From the NCBI RefSeq assembly GCF_900103975.1, contig NZ_FNIR01000012.1:120556-184555 (forward strand): DNA of 64,000 nucleotides, read 5' to 3'. Under the pieces are notes generated by a model. That model did no database searches, had not been told where the DNA came from, and saw only the letters and a program-made list of their open reading frames with translations. The DNA comes from Klenkia soli (lineage in GTDB: Bacteria; Actinomycetota; Actinomycetes; Mycobacteriales; Geodermatophilaceae). Positions 49,583 to 62,523 of the stretch are shown piece after piece. The translations under genes were made by a program, and so were the position numbers. Within the stretch, counting starts at the first letter, position 1; every line of letters starts with the position of its first letter.

Positions 49583-51597
49583 GGGGCGGCTCCGGTGGTC
49601 TGCGGGACGGTCGAGCCGCCATCATCCCCAGTCCGGGTCGGGACGGCGCCGGGGGGTTCGTGCGCCGACGGCGACTCCGCCTCCTCGGGCGGCTCGGCCA
49701 CCGCCGCCAGCACCGCCTCGGCCGTGCGCCGGCCGATCCCCGGCACCCGGGTGAGGTCGTCGACGGAGGCCGCCCGCAACCGCTTCAGCGACCCGAACTC
49801 CTTCATCAACGCCTTGCGCCGGGTGTCGCCCAGCCCGGCGACGTCGTCCAGCAGCGAGACGAGCATGCCCGCGGAGCGCTTCTGCCGGTGGTAGGTGATG
49901 GCGAACCGGTGCGCCTCGTCGCGGACCCGCTGCAGCAGGTACAGCGCCTCGGAGGTGCGCGGCAGGATGACCGGGTCGGGGTCGTCGGGCAGCCACACCT
50001 CCTCCATGCGCTTGGCCAGCCCGCACACCGCGACGTCGGTGATGCCCAGCTCGGACATCGACCGGGCGGCGGCGGCGACCTGCGGCTGGCCGCCGTCGAC
50101 CACCAGCAGGTTCGGCGGGTAGGCGAACCGGCGGGCCCGGCCCTCCTCGGCGGCGACCCCCTGCTCGTTGCGCCGGTCCTCCTCGTCCTTGAGGTGCCGG
50201 GCGAACCGGCGCCGGACGACCTCGGCCATGGCCGCGGTGTCGTCGGTGCCCTGGGCGACCTGGAAGCGCCGGTAGTCGCTCTTCTTGGCCAGGCCGTCCT
50301 CGAACACGACCATGCTGGCCACCACGTTCGTGCCCTGCACGTGGCTGACGTCCATGCACTCGATGCGCAGCGGTGCGTCGGGGAGGTCGAGGGCCTCCTG
50401 CAGCTCGGACAGCGCCAGCGAGCGGGCGGTGAGGTCGCCGGCGCGCTTGACCCGGTGCCGGGCGAAGGCCTCCTTGGCGTTGCGCTCGACGGTCTCCATC
50501 AACGCCCGCTTGTCGCCGCGCTGGGGCACCCGCAAGGAGACCCGGGACCCGCGCAGCTCGCTGAGCAGGTCGGCGTAGACCTCGGCCTCGGCGGGCAGCT
50601 CGGGGACGAGCACCTCGCGGGGCACCGCCTCGCCCACCTCGCCGACGCCGGTCTGCTCGTCGACCCCGCCGTACACCTGGAGCAGGAACTGCTCGACCAG
50701 CTCGCCGGTGCCGACGTCCTCGACCTTGTCGACGATCCAGCCCTGCTGCCCGCGGACCCGGCCACCGCGGACGTGGAAGACCTGCACCGCGGCCTCGAGC
50801 TCGTCCTGGGCGAAGGCGACGACGTCGGCGTCGGTGCCGTCGGCCAGGACGACGGCCTGCTTCTCCAGGGCCCGGCGCAGCGCCCCCAGGTCGTCGCGGA
50901 GCCGGGCCGCCCGCTCGTACTCCATGTCCTCGGCCGCCCGGGCCATCTGACCCTCGAGGCGCCGGGTGATCTGCTCGGTGCGGCCACCCATGAAGTCGCA
51001 GAAGTCGTCGACGATGCCCCGGTGCTCCTCGGCGGAGACCTTGCCGACGCACGGCGCCGCGCACTTGCCGATGTAGCCCAGCAGGCACGGCCGCCCGATC
51101 TGGCCGTGCCGCTTGAAGACCCCGTTGCTGCAGGTGCGGGCCGGGAAGACCCGGGTGAGCGTGTCGAGCGTCTCGCGGATGGCCCAGGCGTGGGCGTAGG
51201 GGCCGAAGTACCGGACGCCCTTGCGCTTGGGCCCCCGCATCACCTGCAGCCGGGGGAACTCCTCGTTCAGCGTGACGGCCAACGACGGGTAGCTCTTGTC
51301 GTCGCGGTACCGGACGTTGAACCGGGGGTCGAACTCCTTGATCCAGTTGTACTCGAGCTGGAGCGCCTCGACCTCGGTGCCGACGACGGTCCACTCGACG
51401 CTGCCGGCGGTGGTGACCATCTGCCGGGTGCGGGGGTGCAGGCCGCGGACGTCGGCGAAGTAGCTGTTGAGCCGCTGGCGCAGGCTCTTGGCCTTGCCGA
51501 CGTAGATGACCCGGCCGCCGGGGTCGCGGAACTTGTAGACCCCCGGCGACTCCGGGATGCTGCCGACCGCCGGTCGGTAGGTGGACGGGTGGGGCAT
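49579..51597 (-). CDS. uvrC: UvrABC excinuclease subunit C
   Basis: A 672-residue nuclease of nucleotide excision repair. The GIY-YIG domain is at the N-terminus (PGVYKFRD ... [14 protein letters not shown]), the UVR motif at about residue 215 ([20 protein letters not shown]), the RNase H-like nuclease domain in the middle ([12 protein letters not shown]), and the helix-hairpin-helix near 620 ([16 protein letters not shown]). A variable Pro/Glu/Gly tail follows. It lies 13 nt downstream of uvrA; start ATG without a clear ribosome binding site suggests coupling. Confidence 0.97.
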   Translation of the reverse strand: MPHPSTYRPAVGSIPESPGVYKFRDPGGRVIYVGKAKSLRQRLNSYFADVRGLHPRTRQMVTTAGSVEWTVVGTEVEALQLEYNWIKEFDPRFNVRYRDDKSYPSLAVTLNEEFPRLQVMRGPKRKGVRYFGPYAHAWAIRETLDTLTRVFPARTCSNGVFKRHGQIGRPCLLGYIGKCAAPCVGKVSAEEHRGIVDDFCDFMGGRTEQITRRLEGQMARAAEDMEYERAARLRDDLGALRRALEKQAVVLADGTDADVVAFAQDELEAAVQVFHVRGGRVRGQQGWIVDKVEDVGTGELVEQFLLQVYGGVDEQTGVGEVGEAVPREVLVPELPAEAEVYADLLSELRGSRVSLRVPQRGDKRALMETVERNAKEAFARHRVKRAGDLTARSLALSELQEALDLPDAPLRIECMDVSHVQGTNVVASMVVFEDGLAKKSDYRRFQVAQGTDDTAAMAEVVRRRFARHLKDEEDRRNEQGVAAEEGRARRFAYPPNLLVVDGGQPQVAAAARSMSELGITDVAVCGLAKRMEEVWLPDDPDPVILPRTSEALYLLQRVRDEAHRFAITYHRQKRSAGMLVSLLDDVAGLGDTRRKALMKEFGSLKRLRAASVDDLTRVPGIGRRTAEAVLAAVAEPPEEAESPSAHEPPGAVPTRTGDDGGSTVPQTTGAAP

Positions 51598-51610
51598 GGT
51601 CGACCCCCGG

Positions 51611-54541
<2,931 letters not shown>

Positions 54542-54617
54542 GGGTGTCCCTGTCTGTGTGGTCGCGGTCAGGAGGTCGCTGCGGGGCCAGGGCCCTGCTG
54601 CCGATCGGGCGGTGGGC

Positions 54618-56066
54618 TCAGCCCGGACCGGCTGGATCGAAGACGGGGGCGTGCCGGCGCCAGGGTTCCTGGCGCTCCAGCTCCGCAGCCAGCCAGAGTA
54701 GTCGCGTCTCGGCCCCCGGGGGGCCGACGAACTGGACCGCCAGCGGGGTCCCGGAGGCCCGCCGCCCCACCGGTAGGACAAGGGCCGGGAGGCCGGACAT
54801 GTTCCACGCCGAGGCCCACGGTGCCCACCGTGCGTTGGCCGTCACGTTCGCCAGCCACCCCCGCTCGTGCCACGGCCGGGCGGCCAGCGGCGGGCCGGTG
54901 ACGATCGGGGTGAGCAGCAGGTCGACGCCGGGCTCAGCGGCGGCGGCGGACCCGGCGAACCAGTCGGTGACCTGCCGCCGGAAGGCCCGCGCGGTGGCCG
55001 GCCGGACCACCCCGGCACGGCGCACCCAGCGGCCCAGCCGGGCATGCGTGCGGGTGCGGGGTTCCAGCGCGTGCCGGTCGACGCCCAGCAGCTCGGCGTC
55101 GGCGTCGGCCCCGGCCAGCCACCGGGCCACCACGCCGAGCGCGACGGGCACCGGGACCGGCGGGTCGCGGCGGACGACCGTGTGCCCCAGCTCCCGCAGC
55201 CGGGCCGCGACCGCCTCGACCGCCGCCCGGCCCTCGGCGTCCAGCCGGGCGCCGGGCACCGGGGAGCGGGTGGAGACGGCCACGGTCAGCGCGGCGTCGT
55301 CGTCGTCCCGGGGCTCGGTGGCCGGGGTGTGGGCCAGCACGGCGTGCGCCACGGCCAGGTCGGCGACCGAGGTCGCCAGCACCCCGTTCTCGGCCATGCC
55401 CGACCAGGAGTCGGCCCCCAGCTGGGCGGTGACCACACCCGACCCCGGCTTCATCGTGACCAGCCCGCAGGCGGCGGCCGGCAGCCGCAGCGACCCCATG
55501 CCGTCGTTGCCGTGCGCCAGCGGCACGCCGCCGGAGGCGACCGCGGCCGCACTGCCCCCGGAGGACCCGCCCGGCGACAGGGCGGTGTCCCAGGGGTTGC
55601 GGCTGACCGTGCCGGGACCGTCGGTGGCCGCGAAGACGCACAGCTCGGGGACCCGGGTGATGCCCACGACCACCGCACCGGCGGCCCGCAGCCGGGCCAC
55701 GACCGGGTGGTCGGCCACCGCGACCTGCGGGACGAAGGCCCCGGAGCCGTCGGTGGCCGTCTCGCCGGCCACCGCCACGTTGTCCTTCACGGCGACCGGG
55801 ACCCCCGCCAGCGGGAGCCGGGCGCGGTCGGGCCGGACGTCGACGGCCGCGGCCTCGGCGAGCGCGGCCTCGGTGCGGACGACCCGGAAGGCCCCCACCC
55901 GGGCCTCGACCGCGGCGATGTGCGCGAGGTGCTGGCCGACGACCTCGACCGCGCTGACCTCGCCGCTGCGCACCCGGGCGGCGAGCTCGGTGGCCGGCAG
56001 CCCGACCAGCCGCCCGCCCGCCCCGGGCGGACCCCCGTGACCGACCGCGACCGGGTTGGCATCCAT
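54618..56066 (-). CDS. Amidase signature family amidase
   Basis: A 482-residue amidase-signature hydrolase. The triad Lys is in VPVAVKDNV, the cis-Ser in [16 protein letters not shown] and the nucleophile Ser in [18 protein letters not shown]. It hydrolyses an amide, possibly a small carboxamide or 6-aminohexanoate-type compound; the substrate is unknown. ATG 56064-56066 lies 7 nt after a TAGGTT -10 element with no Shine-Dalgarno. It is divergent from the MBL-fold gene. Confidence 0.9.
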   Translation of the reverse strand: MDANPVAVGHGGPPGAGGRLVGLPATELAARVRSGEVSAVEVVGQHLAHIAAVEARVGAFRVVRTEAALAEAAAVDVRPDRARLPLAGVPVAVKDNVAVAGETATDGSGAFVPQVAVADHPVVARLRAAGAVVVGITRVPELCVFAATDGPGTVSRNPWDTALSPGGSSGGSAAAVASGGVPLAHGNDGMGSLRLPAAACGLVTMKPGSGVVTAQLGADSWSGMAENGVLATSVADLAVAHAVLAHTPATEPRDDDDAALTVAVSTRSPVPGARLDAEGRAAVEAVAARLRELGHTVVRRDPPVPVPVALGVVARWLAGADADAELLGVDRHALEPRTRTHARLGRWVRRAGVVRPATARAFRRQVTDWFAGSAAAAEPGVDLLLTPIVTGPPLAARPWHERGWLANVTANARWAPWASAWNMSGLPALVLPVGRRASGTPLAVQFVGPPGAETRLLWLAAELERQEPWRRHAPVFDPAGPG

Positions 56067-56073
56067 GCGGTCG

Positions 56074-56079
56074 AACCTA
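56074..56079 (-). promoter_or_regulatory. -10 element (TAGGTT) of amidase gene, leaderless
   Basis: TAGGTT on the minus strand ends 7 nt before the ATG; no ribosome binding site. Confidence 0.55.
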
Positions 56080-56128
56080 GACGGGGGGTCCGACAGAAGC
56101 GTCCCGAGCCCGGGGCTGCGGTGGCCGG

Positions 56129-56134
56129 TAGCGT
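56129..56134 (+). promoter_or_regulatory. -10 element (TAGCGT) of MBL-fold gene, leaderless
   Basis: TAGCGT ends 7 nt before GTG 56142-56144; back to back with the amidase promoter within 75 bp. Confidence 0.55.
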
Positions 56135-56141
56135 CCCGGGG

Positions 56142-56801
56142 GTGAGCACCTACACCGGCGACGTCGAGGTGGGCGGCCCCGCGGACACCCGCGAGCTCCC
56201 CGGTCTGACCATCAGCAAGCTGGCCGTGAGCGAGATGGCGAACAACGCCTACCTGCTCACCTGCACCGCGACCGGCGACAGCGTGCTGGTCGACGCGGCG
56301 GCCGAGCCCGAGGCGCTGCGCGCCTGGATCGGCGACGCCCGGCTGACGGCCGTGGTCACCACCCACGGCCACTGGGACCACCACCGCGCACTCCCCGAGG
56401 TCGTGGCCAGCAGCGGCGCGGCCACCATGGCGCACCCGGCCGACGCCCCCGACCTCCCGGTCCCGGTCAGCCACCCGGTCGAGCACGGCGAGACGGTTGC
56501 GGTCGGCGACCAGGTGCTCGACGTGGTGCACCTGCGGGGGCACACGCCGGGCTCGATCGCGCTGGTCTGGCGCGGCGGCGAGGCCGGCACCCACGTGTTC
56601 ACCGGCGACTCGCTGTTCCCGGGCGGCGTCGGCAACACCCAGCACGACCCGGAGCGGTTCACGCAGCTGGTCGACGACGTCGAGCAGCGGCTGTTCGGCG
56701 CGCTGCCCGACGACACCTGGGTCTACCCCGGCCACGGGAAGGACACCACCATCGGCACCGAGCGCCCCCACCTCGCGGAGTGGCGCGAGCGCGGCTGGTG
56801 A
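56142..56801 (+). CDS. MBL-fold metallo-hydrolase (glyoxalase II-like)
   Basis: A 219-residue metallo-beta-lactamase-fold hydrolase. Metal ligands are seen in TTHGHWDHH, in RGHTPGS (His), in FTGDSLFPGG (Asp) and in YPGHGKD (His), the set typical of hydroxyacylglutathione hydrolase-like enzymes. The true thioester substrate, perhaps a mycothiol conjugate in an actinomycete, is not determined. In Streptomyces and mycobacteria a gene of this type sits next to uvrA; here the amidase lies between. The gene ends in a perfect 15-bp hairpin. Confidence 0.9.
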   Translation: MSTYTGDVEVGGPADTRELPGLTISKLAVSEMANNAYLLTCTATGDSVLVDAAAEPEALRAWIGDARLTAVVTTHGHWDHHRALPEVVASSGAATMAHPADAPDLPVPVSHPVEHGETVAVGDQVLDVVHLRGHTPGSIALVWRGGEAGTHVFTGDSLFPGGVGNTQHDPERFTQLVDDVEQRLFGALPDDTWVYPGHGKDTTIGTERPHLAEWRERGW

Positions 56802-56802
56802 C

Positions 56803-56836
56803 GTGCCCGGGGCCGACCTCGGTCGGCCCCGGGCAC
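56803..56836. terminator. Bidirectional terminator between MBL-fold gene and pgi
   Basis: A perfect 15-bp stem (GTGCCCGGGGCCGAC with GTCGGCCCCGGGCAC) around a 4-nt loop, 1 nt after the MBL stop and 4 nt before the convergent pgi stop. Confidence 0.85.
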
Positions 56837-56840
56837 CCCG

Positions 56841-58508
56841 TCACGACCGGTGCTGCAGGTACCAGCCGATCAGCGCCTTGGTCGAGGAGTCCTGCGACTC
56901 CAGCGCCCCGTCGTCCCCGGTCAGCGCCGGCGCGATCTGCAGGGCGAGCTGCTTGCCCAGCTCGACACCCCACTGGTCGAAGCTGTCGATGCCCCAGACG
57001 GCGCCCTGGGTGAAGGTGATGTGCTCGTAGAGCGCGATCAGCTGCCCGAGCACCGAGGGGGTCAGCGACGCGGCCAGGATCGAGGTGGTCGGCCGGTCGC
57101 CGGAGAACACCCGCGCCTGGACGACGTCCTCGGCCGTGCCCTCGGCGCGCACCTCGTCGGCGGTCTTGCCGAAGGCCAGCGCCTTGGTCTGGGCGAAGAA
57201 GTTGGCCATGAAGAGCGCGTGCACGTCGGCGTCGCCGTCGACCAGCGGGTGCTGCGGGGTGGCGAAGGCGATGAAGTCGGCCGGGATGATCCGGGTGCCC
57301 TGGTGGATCAGCTGGTAGAACGCGTGCTGACCGTTCGTGCCGGGCTCGCCCCAGAACACCTCGCCGGTGGCGGTGGTGACCGCCGCGCCGTCCCAGCGCA
57401 CGGACTTGCCGTTGCTCTCCATCGTCAGCTGCTGCAGGTAGGCCGGGAACCGGTGCAGGTACTGGCTGTAGGGCAGCACCGCGTGGGTGTGCGCGTCGAG
57501 GAAGTTGACGTACCAGACGTTGAGCAGGCCCATGAGCAGCGGCACGTTGCGCTCGAGCGGGGTGGTGCGCACGTGCTCGTCGACGGCGTGGAACCCGGCG
57601 AGGAACTCCGCGAACCGCTCCGGCCCGATCGCCACGGCCAGCGAGGTGCCGATCGCCGAGTCGACCGAGTAGCGGCCGCCGACCCAGTCCCAGAAGCCGA
57701 ACGCGTTGTCGGTGTCGATGCCGAAGTCGGCGACCTTCTCCAGCGCGGTCGAGACCGCGACGAAGTGCTGGGCCACGGCGGAGCGGCGTTCGTCGTCGGA
57801 GTCCGGGGTGCCCAGGCCGTCCCACAGCCACTGCCGGGCCAGCCGGGCGTTGGTCAGCGTCTCGAGCGTGCCGAAGGTCTTCGACGCCACGATGAACAGC
57901 GTGGTCGACGGGTCGAGGTCGCGGACGGTCTCGGCCAGGTCGGTGGGGTCGATGTTCGAGACGAACCGGCAGGTCAGGCCGTCCTGCCGGTAGGCGGCCA
58001 GGGCTTCGTAGGCCATGACGGGGCCGAGGTCGGAGCCGCCGATGCCGATGTTGACCACGGTGGCGATGCGCTGGCCGGTGGCCCCGGTCCACTGCCCCGA
58101 GCGCACCTTCTCGGCGAAGGCGTAGACCTTCGCCAGCTCGGCCTGCACGTCGGCATCGACGTCCTGGCCGTCGACGACCAGCGGGTCCAGCCCGGCCGGG
58201 CGGCGCAGCGCGGTGTGCAGCACCGCGCGGTCCTCGGTGACGTTGATGTGCTCCCCGGCGAACATGGCCTGCAACCGGTCCAGCACCCCGGTCTGCTCGG
58301 CCAGCTCGCGCAGCAGCCCGATCGTCTCGTCGGTGACGAGGTTCTTCGAGAGGTCGACGTGCAGGTCGGCGACGTCCAGGGTCAGCCGCTCGGCCCGGCC
58401 GGGGTCGGCGTCGAACCACCCGCGCAGGTCGGGGGTCTGCGCGTCGCGGTGGGCCTGCAGCGCGGCCCAGGCGGCGGAGGTCGTGGGGTCGTGCGAGGGG
58501 GCAGCCAC
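56841..58508 (-). CDS. pgi: Glucose-6-phosphate isomerase
   Basis: A 555-residue isomerase between glycolysis and the pentose phosphate pathway. Signature segments are [43 protein letters not shown] (catalytic residues) and [12 protein letters not shown]. It is outside the tkt-pgl operon. GTG 58506-58508 has AGGAG 7 nt upstream. A TAGCGT -10 candidate overlaps the stop codon of the upstream GH15 gene, so pgi can have its own promoter with a ~30-nt leader as well as read-through. Confidence 0.97.
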   Translation of the reverse strand: MAAPSHDPTTSAAWAALQAHRDAQTPDLRGWFDADPGRAERLTLDVADLHVDLSKNLVTDETIGLLRELAEQTGVLDRLQAMFAGEHINVTEDRAVLHTALRRPAGLDPLVVDGQDVDADVQAELAKVYAFAEKVRSGQWTGATGQRIATVVNIGIGGSDLGPVMAYEALAAYRQDGLTCRFVSNIDPTDLAETVRDLDPSTTLFIVASKTFGTLETLTNARLARQWLWDGLGTPDSDDERRSAVAQHFVAVSTALEKVADFGIDTDNAFGFWDWVGGRYSVDSAIGTSLAVAIGPERFAEFLAGFHAVDEHVRTTPLERNVPLLMGLLNVWYVNFLDAHTHAVLPYSQYLHRFPAYLQQLTMESNGKSVRWDGAAVTTATGEVFWGEPGTNGQHAFYQLIHQGTRIIPADFIAFATPQHPLVDGDADVHALFMANFFAQTKALAFGKTADEVRAEGTAEDVVQARVFSGDRPTTSILAASLTPSVLGQLIALYEHITFTQGAVWGIDSFDQWGVELGKQLALQIAPALTGDDGALESQDSSTKALIGWYLQHRS

Positions 58509-58542
58509 GGGGGTACTCCTGGGGTCGGGGGGAACGGGGACG

Positions 58543-58548
58543 ACGCTA
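58543..58548 (-). promoter_or_regulatory. Possible pgi -10 element (TAGCGT) in GH15 stop codon
   Basis: On the minus strand TAGCGT begins with the TAG stop of the GH15 gene and lies 34 nt upstream of the pgi GTG. Confidence 0.4.
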
Positions 58549-60360
58549 GGGCAGCCGGGGGTGACCCGCGCGGGCGGTGCCGACCGGGTGGTCGCTGCGG
58601 GCGTGCCGGCCCTCGGCGAGCTGCACCGCGCTGACCACCAGGCCGAAGTGGCTGAACGCCTGCGGGGTGTTGCCCAGCTGGCGGCCGGCGTCGGGGTCCC
58701 ACTCCTCGCTGAGCAGACCCAGGTCGCTCGCGCAGCCCAGCAACCGCTCGAAGAGGGCCTCCGCGTCGGCCCGGCGGCCGATCCCGGCCAGGGCGTCGAC
58801 CAACCAGAACGAGCAGGCCAGGAAGACGCCCTCGGTGCCGGGCAGCCCGTCGCCCGAGCTCTCGGGCCGGTAGCGCAGCACCAGGCCGTCGCGGGTCAGC
58901 TCCCGCTCGACCGCCTCGACCGTGGCCACGACGACCGGGTGGTCCGTGGGCAGGAACCCCACGCGGGGCACCAGCAGCAGGGCGGCGTCCAGCTCGGTCG
59001 AGCCGTAGGACTGGGTCAGCCGCCCGTCCTGCACCCCCTGGTCCATCACCTGCGCGTGGATGGTGTCGCGCACCTGCTCCCAGTGCTCCACCGGGCCCGG
59101 CAGGTCGTGCTCGCGGGCGCCGCGGACCATGCGGTCGAAGGCGACCCAGGCCATCACCTTGGAGTGCACGAAGTGCCGGGGCTCGCCGCGCTGCTCCCAG
59201 AGCCCGGAGTCCGGCTGCTGCCACTGGTGCTCCAGGTGCTCGACCAGCGCGCACTGCAGGTCCCAGGCGTCGTCGGCCGCGCCCAGGCCGGCGGCCCGCG
59301 CCAGGTGCAGGCCGTCGAGCACCTCGCCGACGACGTCGAGCTGGAGCTGCCCCGCGGCGCCGTTGCCGGTGCGCACCGGGGTCGAGCCCGCCCAGCCGGC
59401 CAACCAGTCCAGCTCCAGCTCGGGGAGCCGCCGGGTGCCGTCGACGGCGTACATGATCTGCAGGTCGGCCGGGTCGCCGGCCACCACGCGCAGCAGCCAC
59501 CGGCGCCACGCCGCGGCCTCGGCGGTGTGCCCGGCGGCGAGCAGGGCCTGCAGCGTGTACGTGGAGTCGCGCAGCCAGCTGTACCGGTAGTCCCAGTTGC
59601 GCGGCCCGCCGGGCTGCTCGGGCAACGACGTGGTGACGGCGGCGACGATCCCGCCGGTCGGCGCGTGCGTCAGCGCGCGCAGGGTGATCAGCGACCGGGT
59701 CACGGCGTCGGCCCAGCGGCCGCCCACCCGCTCCCCCGCGGCCACCCAGGTCTCCCACCCGGCCAGGGTCTCGGCCAGGGCGCGCTCGGCGTCCACCTCG
59801 GGCGGGGCGTCGTGGTGCCCCGGTGTCCAGGTGAGCACGAACGGCACGCGGTCACCGGCCCGGACGGTGAACTCCGAGACCGTGCTGCGGTCGTGGCCCG
59901 CCAGCGGCGCCGGCGTGCTCAGCCACAGCGCATCGGGTCCGGCCAGGGCCTGGAGGCGGGCGCCGTGCCGGCGGACCCACGGCACCACGCGGCCGTAGTC
60001 GAACCGGATGGTCAGCTCGCCCCGCATCGGCACCTCGCCCGAGACCCCCTCGACGACGCGCACCACGTCGGGGTAGCGACCCCGCAGCGGCATCAGGTCG
60101 ACCACCCGCACGGTGCCCTCGGGGGTCACCCACTCGGTCTCCAGGACCAGGGTGTCGCCGCGGTAGCGCCGCGAGGTGCACCGGCCCCCGGACGCCGGGG
60201 CGAGCAGCCAGCGCCCGGCCGCCTCGGTGTCCAGCAGCGCGGCGAAGCAGGCCGGGGAGTCGAAGCGGGGCAGGCAGAGCCAGTCCAGCGAGCCCCCGGT
60301 GTCGACCAGCGCCGCCGTCTGCAGGTCGCCGATGACGGCGAGGTCCTCGATCCGTGCCAT
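58546..60360 (-). CDS. Glycoside hydrolase family 15 (glucoamylase/trehalase-like)
   Basis: A 604-residue cytoplasmic GH15 protein with an N-terminal beta domain ([39 protein letters not shown]) and an (alpha/alpha)6 catalytic domain. [13 protein letters not shown] holds substrate contacts and [19 protein letters not shown] holds the catalytic acid region. Mycobacterial trehalase belongs to this family, so it may release glucose from trehalose or from short alpha-glucans; the substrate is not certain. ATG 60358-60360 is chosen by homology; ribosome binding site weak. It lies 37 nt upstream of pgi, so product glucose could enter the same pathway. Confidence 0.88.
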   Translation of the reverse strand: MARIEDLAVIGDLQTAALVDTGGSLDWLCLPRFDSPACFAALLDTEAAGRWLLAPASGGRCTSRRYRGDTLVLETEWVTPEGTVRVVDLMPLRGRYPDVVRVVEGVSGEVPMRGELTIRFDYGRVVPWVRRHGARLQALAGPDALWLSTPAPLAGHDRSTVSEFTVRAGDRVPFVLTWTPGHHDAPPEVDAERALAETLAGWETWVAAGERVGGRWADAVTRSLITLRALTHAPTGGIVAAVTTSLPEQPGGPRNWDYRYSWLRDSTYTLQALLAAGHTAEAAAWRRWLLRVVAGDPADLQIMYAVDGTRRLPELELDWLAGWAGSTPVRTGNGAAGQLQLDVVGEVLDGLHLARAAGLGAADDAWDLQCALVEHLEHQWQQPDSGLWEQRGEPRHFVHSKVMAWVAFDRMVRGAREHDLPGPVEHWEQVRDTIHAQVMDQGVQDGRLTQSYGSTELDAALLLVPRVGFLPTDHPVVVATVEAVERELTRDGLVLRYRPESSGDGLPGTEGVFLACSFWLVDALAGIGRRADAEALFERLLGCASDLGLLSEEWDPDAGRQLGNTPQAFSHFGLVVSAVQLAEGRHARSDHPVGTARAGHPRLP

Positions 60361-60427
60361 GCCGGGCAGCCTGCCCCGGCGGCCCCGACCGCGCGCGCCG
60401 GACCGGTCGACGTCCAGCGGACCCGGA

Positions 60428-62461
60428 TCAGGCTCCCAGGTCGTCCTCCCCCGGCGCGGCACGCTCCGGTGCGGCACCGGCCGGCAGGGCCGCGGCCGAG
60501 GTGTTCTGCGGGGTGGGCAGCCAGCGTGCCCACCACCGCAGCACGTGGTCGAGGCGGGCCCGGCGGTGCTTCGGCCGGCCGGACCGGGACAGCTCGTGGC
60601 CCTCGCCCGGGAACAGCAGCAGCTCGGTGTGCACGCCGCGCCGCTTGAGCTCGACGAACAGGCGGGTGCCCTGCTCGAGGGGGCACCGCCAGTCCTCCTC
60701 GGAGTGGATCACCAGGGTGGGGGTGGTGATCCGGTGCGCGCCGGCCATCGCCGACTGCGCCGCGACCCGCTCGGGGTCGGTGCCCAGGTACTGGTCGGCG
60801 AAGAAGAACCCGATGTCGGAGGAGCCGACGAAGCTGACCGGGTCGTTGAACGCCCGCTCGCTGATCGCGGCGGCGAACCGCTGGGTGCGGCCGACCAGCA
60901 GGGTGGTCATGTACCCGCCGTAGGACCCGCCCATGATGCCGACCCGCGCGTCGTCCAGCTCGGGCTCCTGCAGTGCCTCGTCGAGGAAGGCGAGGACGTC
61001 GTCGGCGTCCAGCTCGCCCATCCGCTCCTTCACGGCGCGGCCGTGCTCCTGGCCGTATCCCGAGGACCCGCGCGGGTTGCACTGCAGCACGGCGTAGCCG
61101 GCGGTGACGTAGGCCTGGGTCTCGTCGAACAGGGTCCAGCCGTACTGGCTGAACGGCCCGCCGTGCACCGTGAGCAGGACCGGGTGCGGCCCGGGGCCGT
61201 CGGGCACGGTGATCCAGCCGTGCACCGGGTAGCCGTCCGGGGCGGTCGCGGTCTTCTCGCGCATCCGGTGCAGGCGGCCCGTGGTCTGCAGGGGTGCGCC
61301 GAACCCGGTCAGCAGCCGGCGGCGTCCCGGGGTGATGGCCACCAGCTCACCGGCGGACCGGTCGTGGGCCACGGTGCCGACCACGACGCCGCCGCCGACC
61401 CCGATGCCGGTGGTCGTGTACGGCCCGTCGACCAGCGCCTCGGGCTCACCGCCGGCCAGCGGCACGCGCAGCAGCTCGACGGCGCCCTGCCGCTGCACGG
61501 CCACGAAGGCGTCGCCGTCGGCGATGGCCACCCGGCCGAAGTCGTGCCCCAGGTCGTGCCGCTCGGGGTCCAGCAGCGGCTGCGGGTGGCCGCCGGCCGC
61601 CTCGACCCGGCACAGGGTGGTGTTCCGGCCGACGAAGTCCAGGCCGTCGGGGCCCAGGTCGGGCTGGGCGGCGAGGTAGAGCGTGCGGCCCTCGAGGTCG
61701 CCGGGGTCGTAGGTGGGGGCCGCGCAGGCCGAGCGGGACTCGGTGACCCGACGCAGGTGCGACCCGTCGGGCCGGCAGGCGTAGACGTCGGTGACCAGGT
61801 CGCGGTCGGCGCGGGGGTGCCGGGCGGACACGAAGACCAGCTCGGTGCCGGCCGGGTGCCAGGCGACGTCGCTGTCGTCGTGGTCGCCGGTGGTCACCTG
61901 CACGGGCTCGGCCACCGGGACGGCGTCGTCGGCGACGTCCTCGGGCAGGTCCAGCACGAACACGTGCCGGCGGCGGTCCACGGTGAAGCCGAGGTCGTCG
62001 GCGCGGTACTGCAGCGTGGTGATCAGCCGGGGCTCCTCGGCCTCGGGGCCGACGCCGTCCTCGGTGCCGTAGCGGCCGGGCTCGGGCACCCGCGCGGTGT
62101 AGGCGATGCGCCGCGAGTCCGGCCCCCACACCGGCGCTCCGGCTCCCAGCGGGTGGTCGGTGAGCCGGCGGGCCTCGCCACCCCCGGTGGGCAGCAGGTG
62201 CAGCTGCGGCGTGCCGCCGCTCTCGGCGCCGAGGAAGGCCAACCAGCGCCCGTCGGGCGAGAACACCGGCGCGGAGTCCCGGTGCCCGTGGGTCAGCGGC
62301 CGGGCCGGTGCGGAGGCGTCGGTGGGCACCGCCCAGAGCTGGCTGCGGTAGTGGTCGGCCTCCAGGTCCAGCCGCGAGACGGCGACGACGGCGGTCGACC
62401 CGTCCGGGGACACCGTGGCTACGCCGGGGGTGCGCAGGTGGGCGAGGTCGTCGGGCCGCAT
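60428..62461 (-). CDS. S9 family peptidase (acylaminoacyl-peptidase type)
   Basis: A 677-residue prolyl-oligopeptidase-family hydrolase. An N-terminal beta-propeller with TolB-like repeats (VFSPDGRWLAFLG, WGPDSRRIAYTAR, VAWHPAGTELVFVS) leads to a C-terminal alpha/beta hydrolase domain. Catalytic Ser is in GGSYGGY (near residue 513), Asp in HSEEDWRCPL and His in GEGHELSRSG. No signal peptide, so it is probably cytoplasmic. ATG follows a TAGCGT -10 by 8 nt. It is divergent from the amidohydrolase with only 62 bp between them. Confidence 0.93.
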   Translation of the reverse strand: MRPDDLAHLRTPGVATVSPDGSTAVVAVSRLDLEADHYRSQLWAVPTDASAPARPLTHGHRDSAPVFSPDGRWLAFLGAESGGTPQLHLLPTGGGEARRLTDHPLGAGAPVWGPDSRRIAYTARVPEPGRYGTEDGVGPEAEEPRLITTLQYRADDLGFTVDRRRHVFVLDLPEDVADDAVPVAEPVQVTTGDHDDSDVAWHPAGTELVFVSARHPRADRDLVTDVYACRPDGSHLRRVTESRSACAAPTYDPGDLEGRTLYLAAQPDLGPDGLDFVGRNTTLCRVEAAGGHPQPLLDPERHDLGHDFGRVAIADGDAFVAVQRQGAVELLRVPLAGGEPEALVDGPYTTTGIGVGGGVVVGTVAHDRSAGELVAITPGRRRLLTGFGAPLQTTGRLHRMREKTATAPDGYPVHGWITVPDGPGPHPVLLTVHGGPFSQYGWTLFDETQAYVTAGYAVLQCNPRGSSGYGQEHGRAVKERMGELDADDVLAFLDEALQEPELDDARVGIMGGSYGGYMTTLLVGRTQRFAAAISERAFNDPVSFVGSSDIGFFFADQYLGTDPERVAAQSAMAGAHRITTPTLVIHSEEDWRCPLEQGTRLFVELKRRGVHTELLLFPGEGHELSRSGRPKHRRARLDHVLRWWARWLPTPQNTSAAALPAGAAPERAAPGEDDLGA

Positions 62462-62469
62462 GGGGGCAG

Positions 62470-62475
62470 ACGCTA
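62470..62475 (-). promoter_or_regulatory. -10 element (TAGCGT) of S9 peptidase gene
   Basis: TAGCGT on the minus strand ends 8 nt before ATG 62459-62461; no ribosome binding site. Confidence 0.55.
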
Positions 62476-62510
62476 GTGCAGGGCGCCCGGCCGGATGTGC
62501 TGAGCACCGC

Positions 62511-62516
62511 TAACGT
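62511..62516 (+). promoter_or_regulatory. -10 element (TAACGT) of amidohydrolase gene
   Basis: TAACGT ends 7 nt before ATG 62524-62526; no ribosome binding site. Confidence 0.55.
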
Positions 62517-62523
62517 CCCGGGC

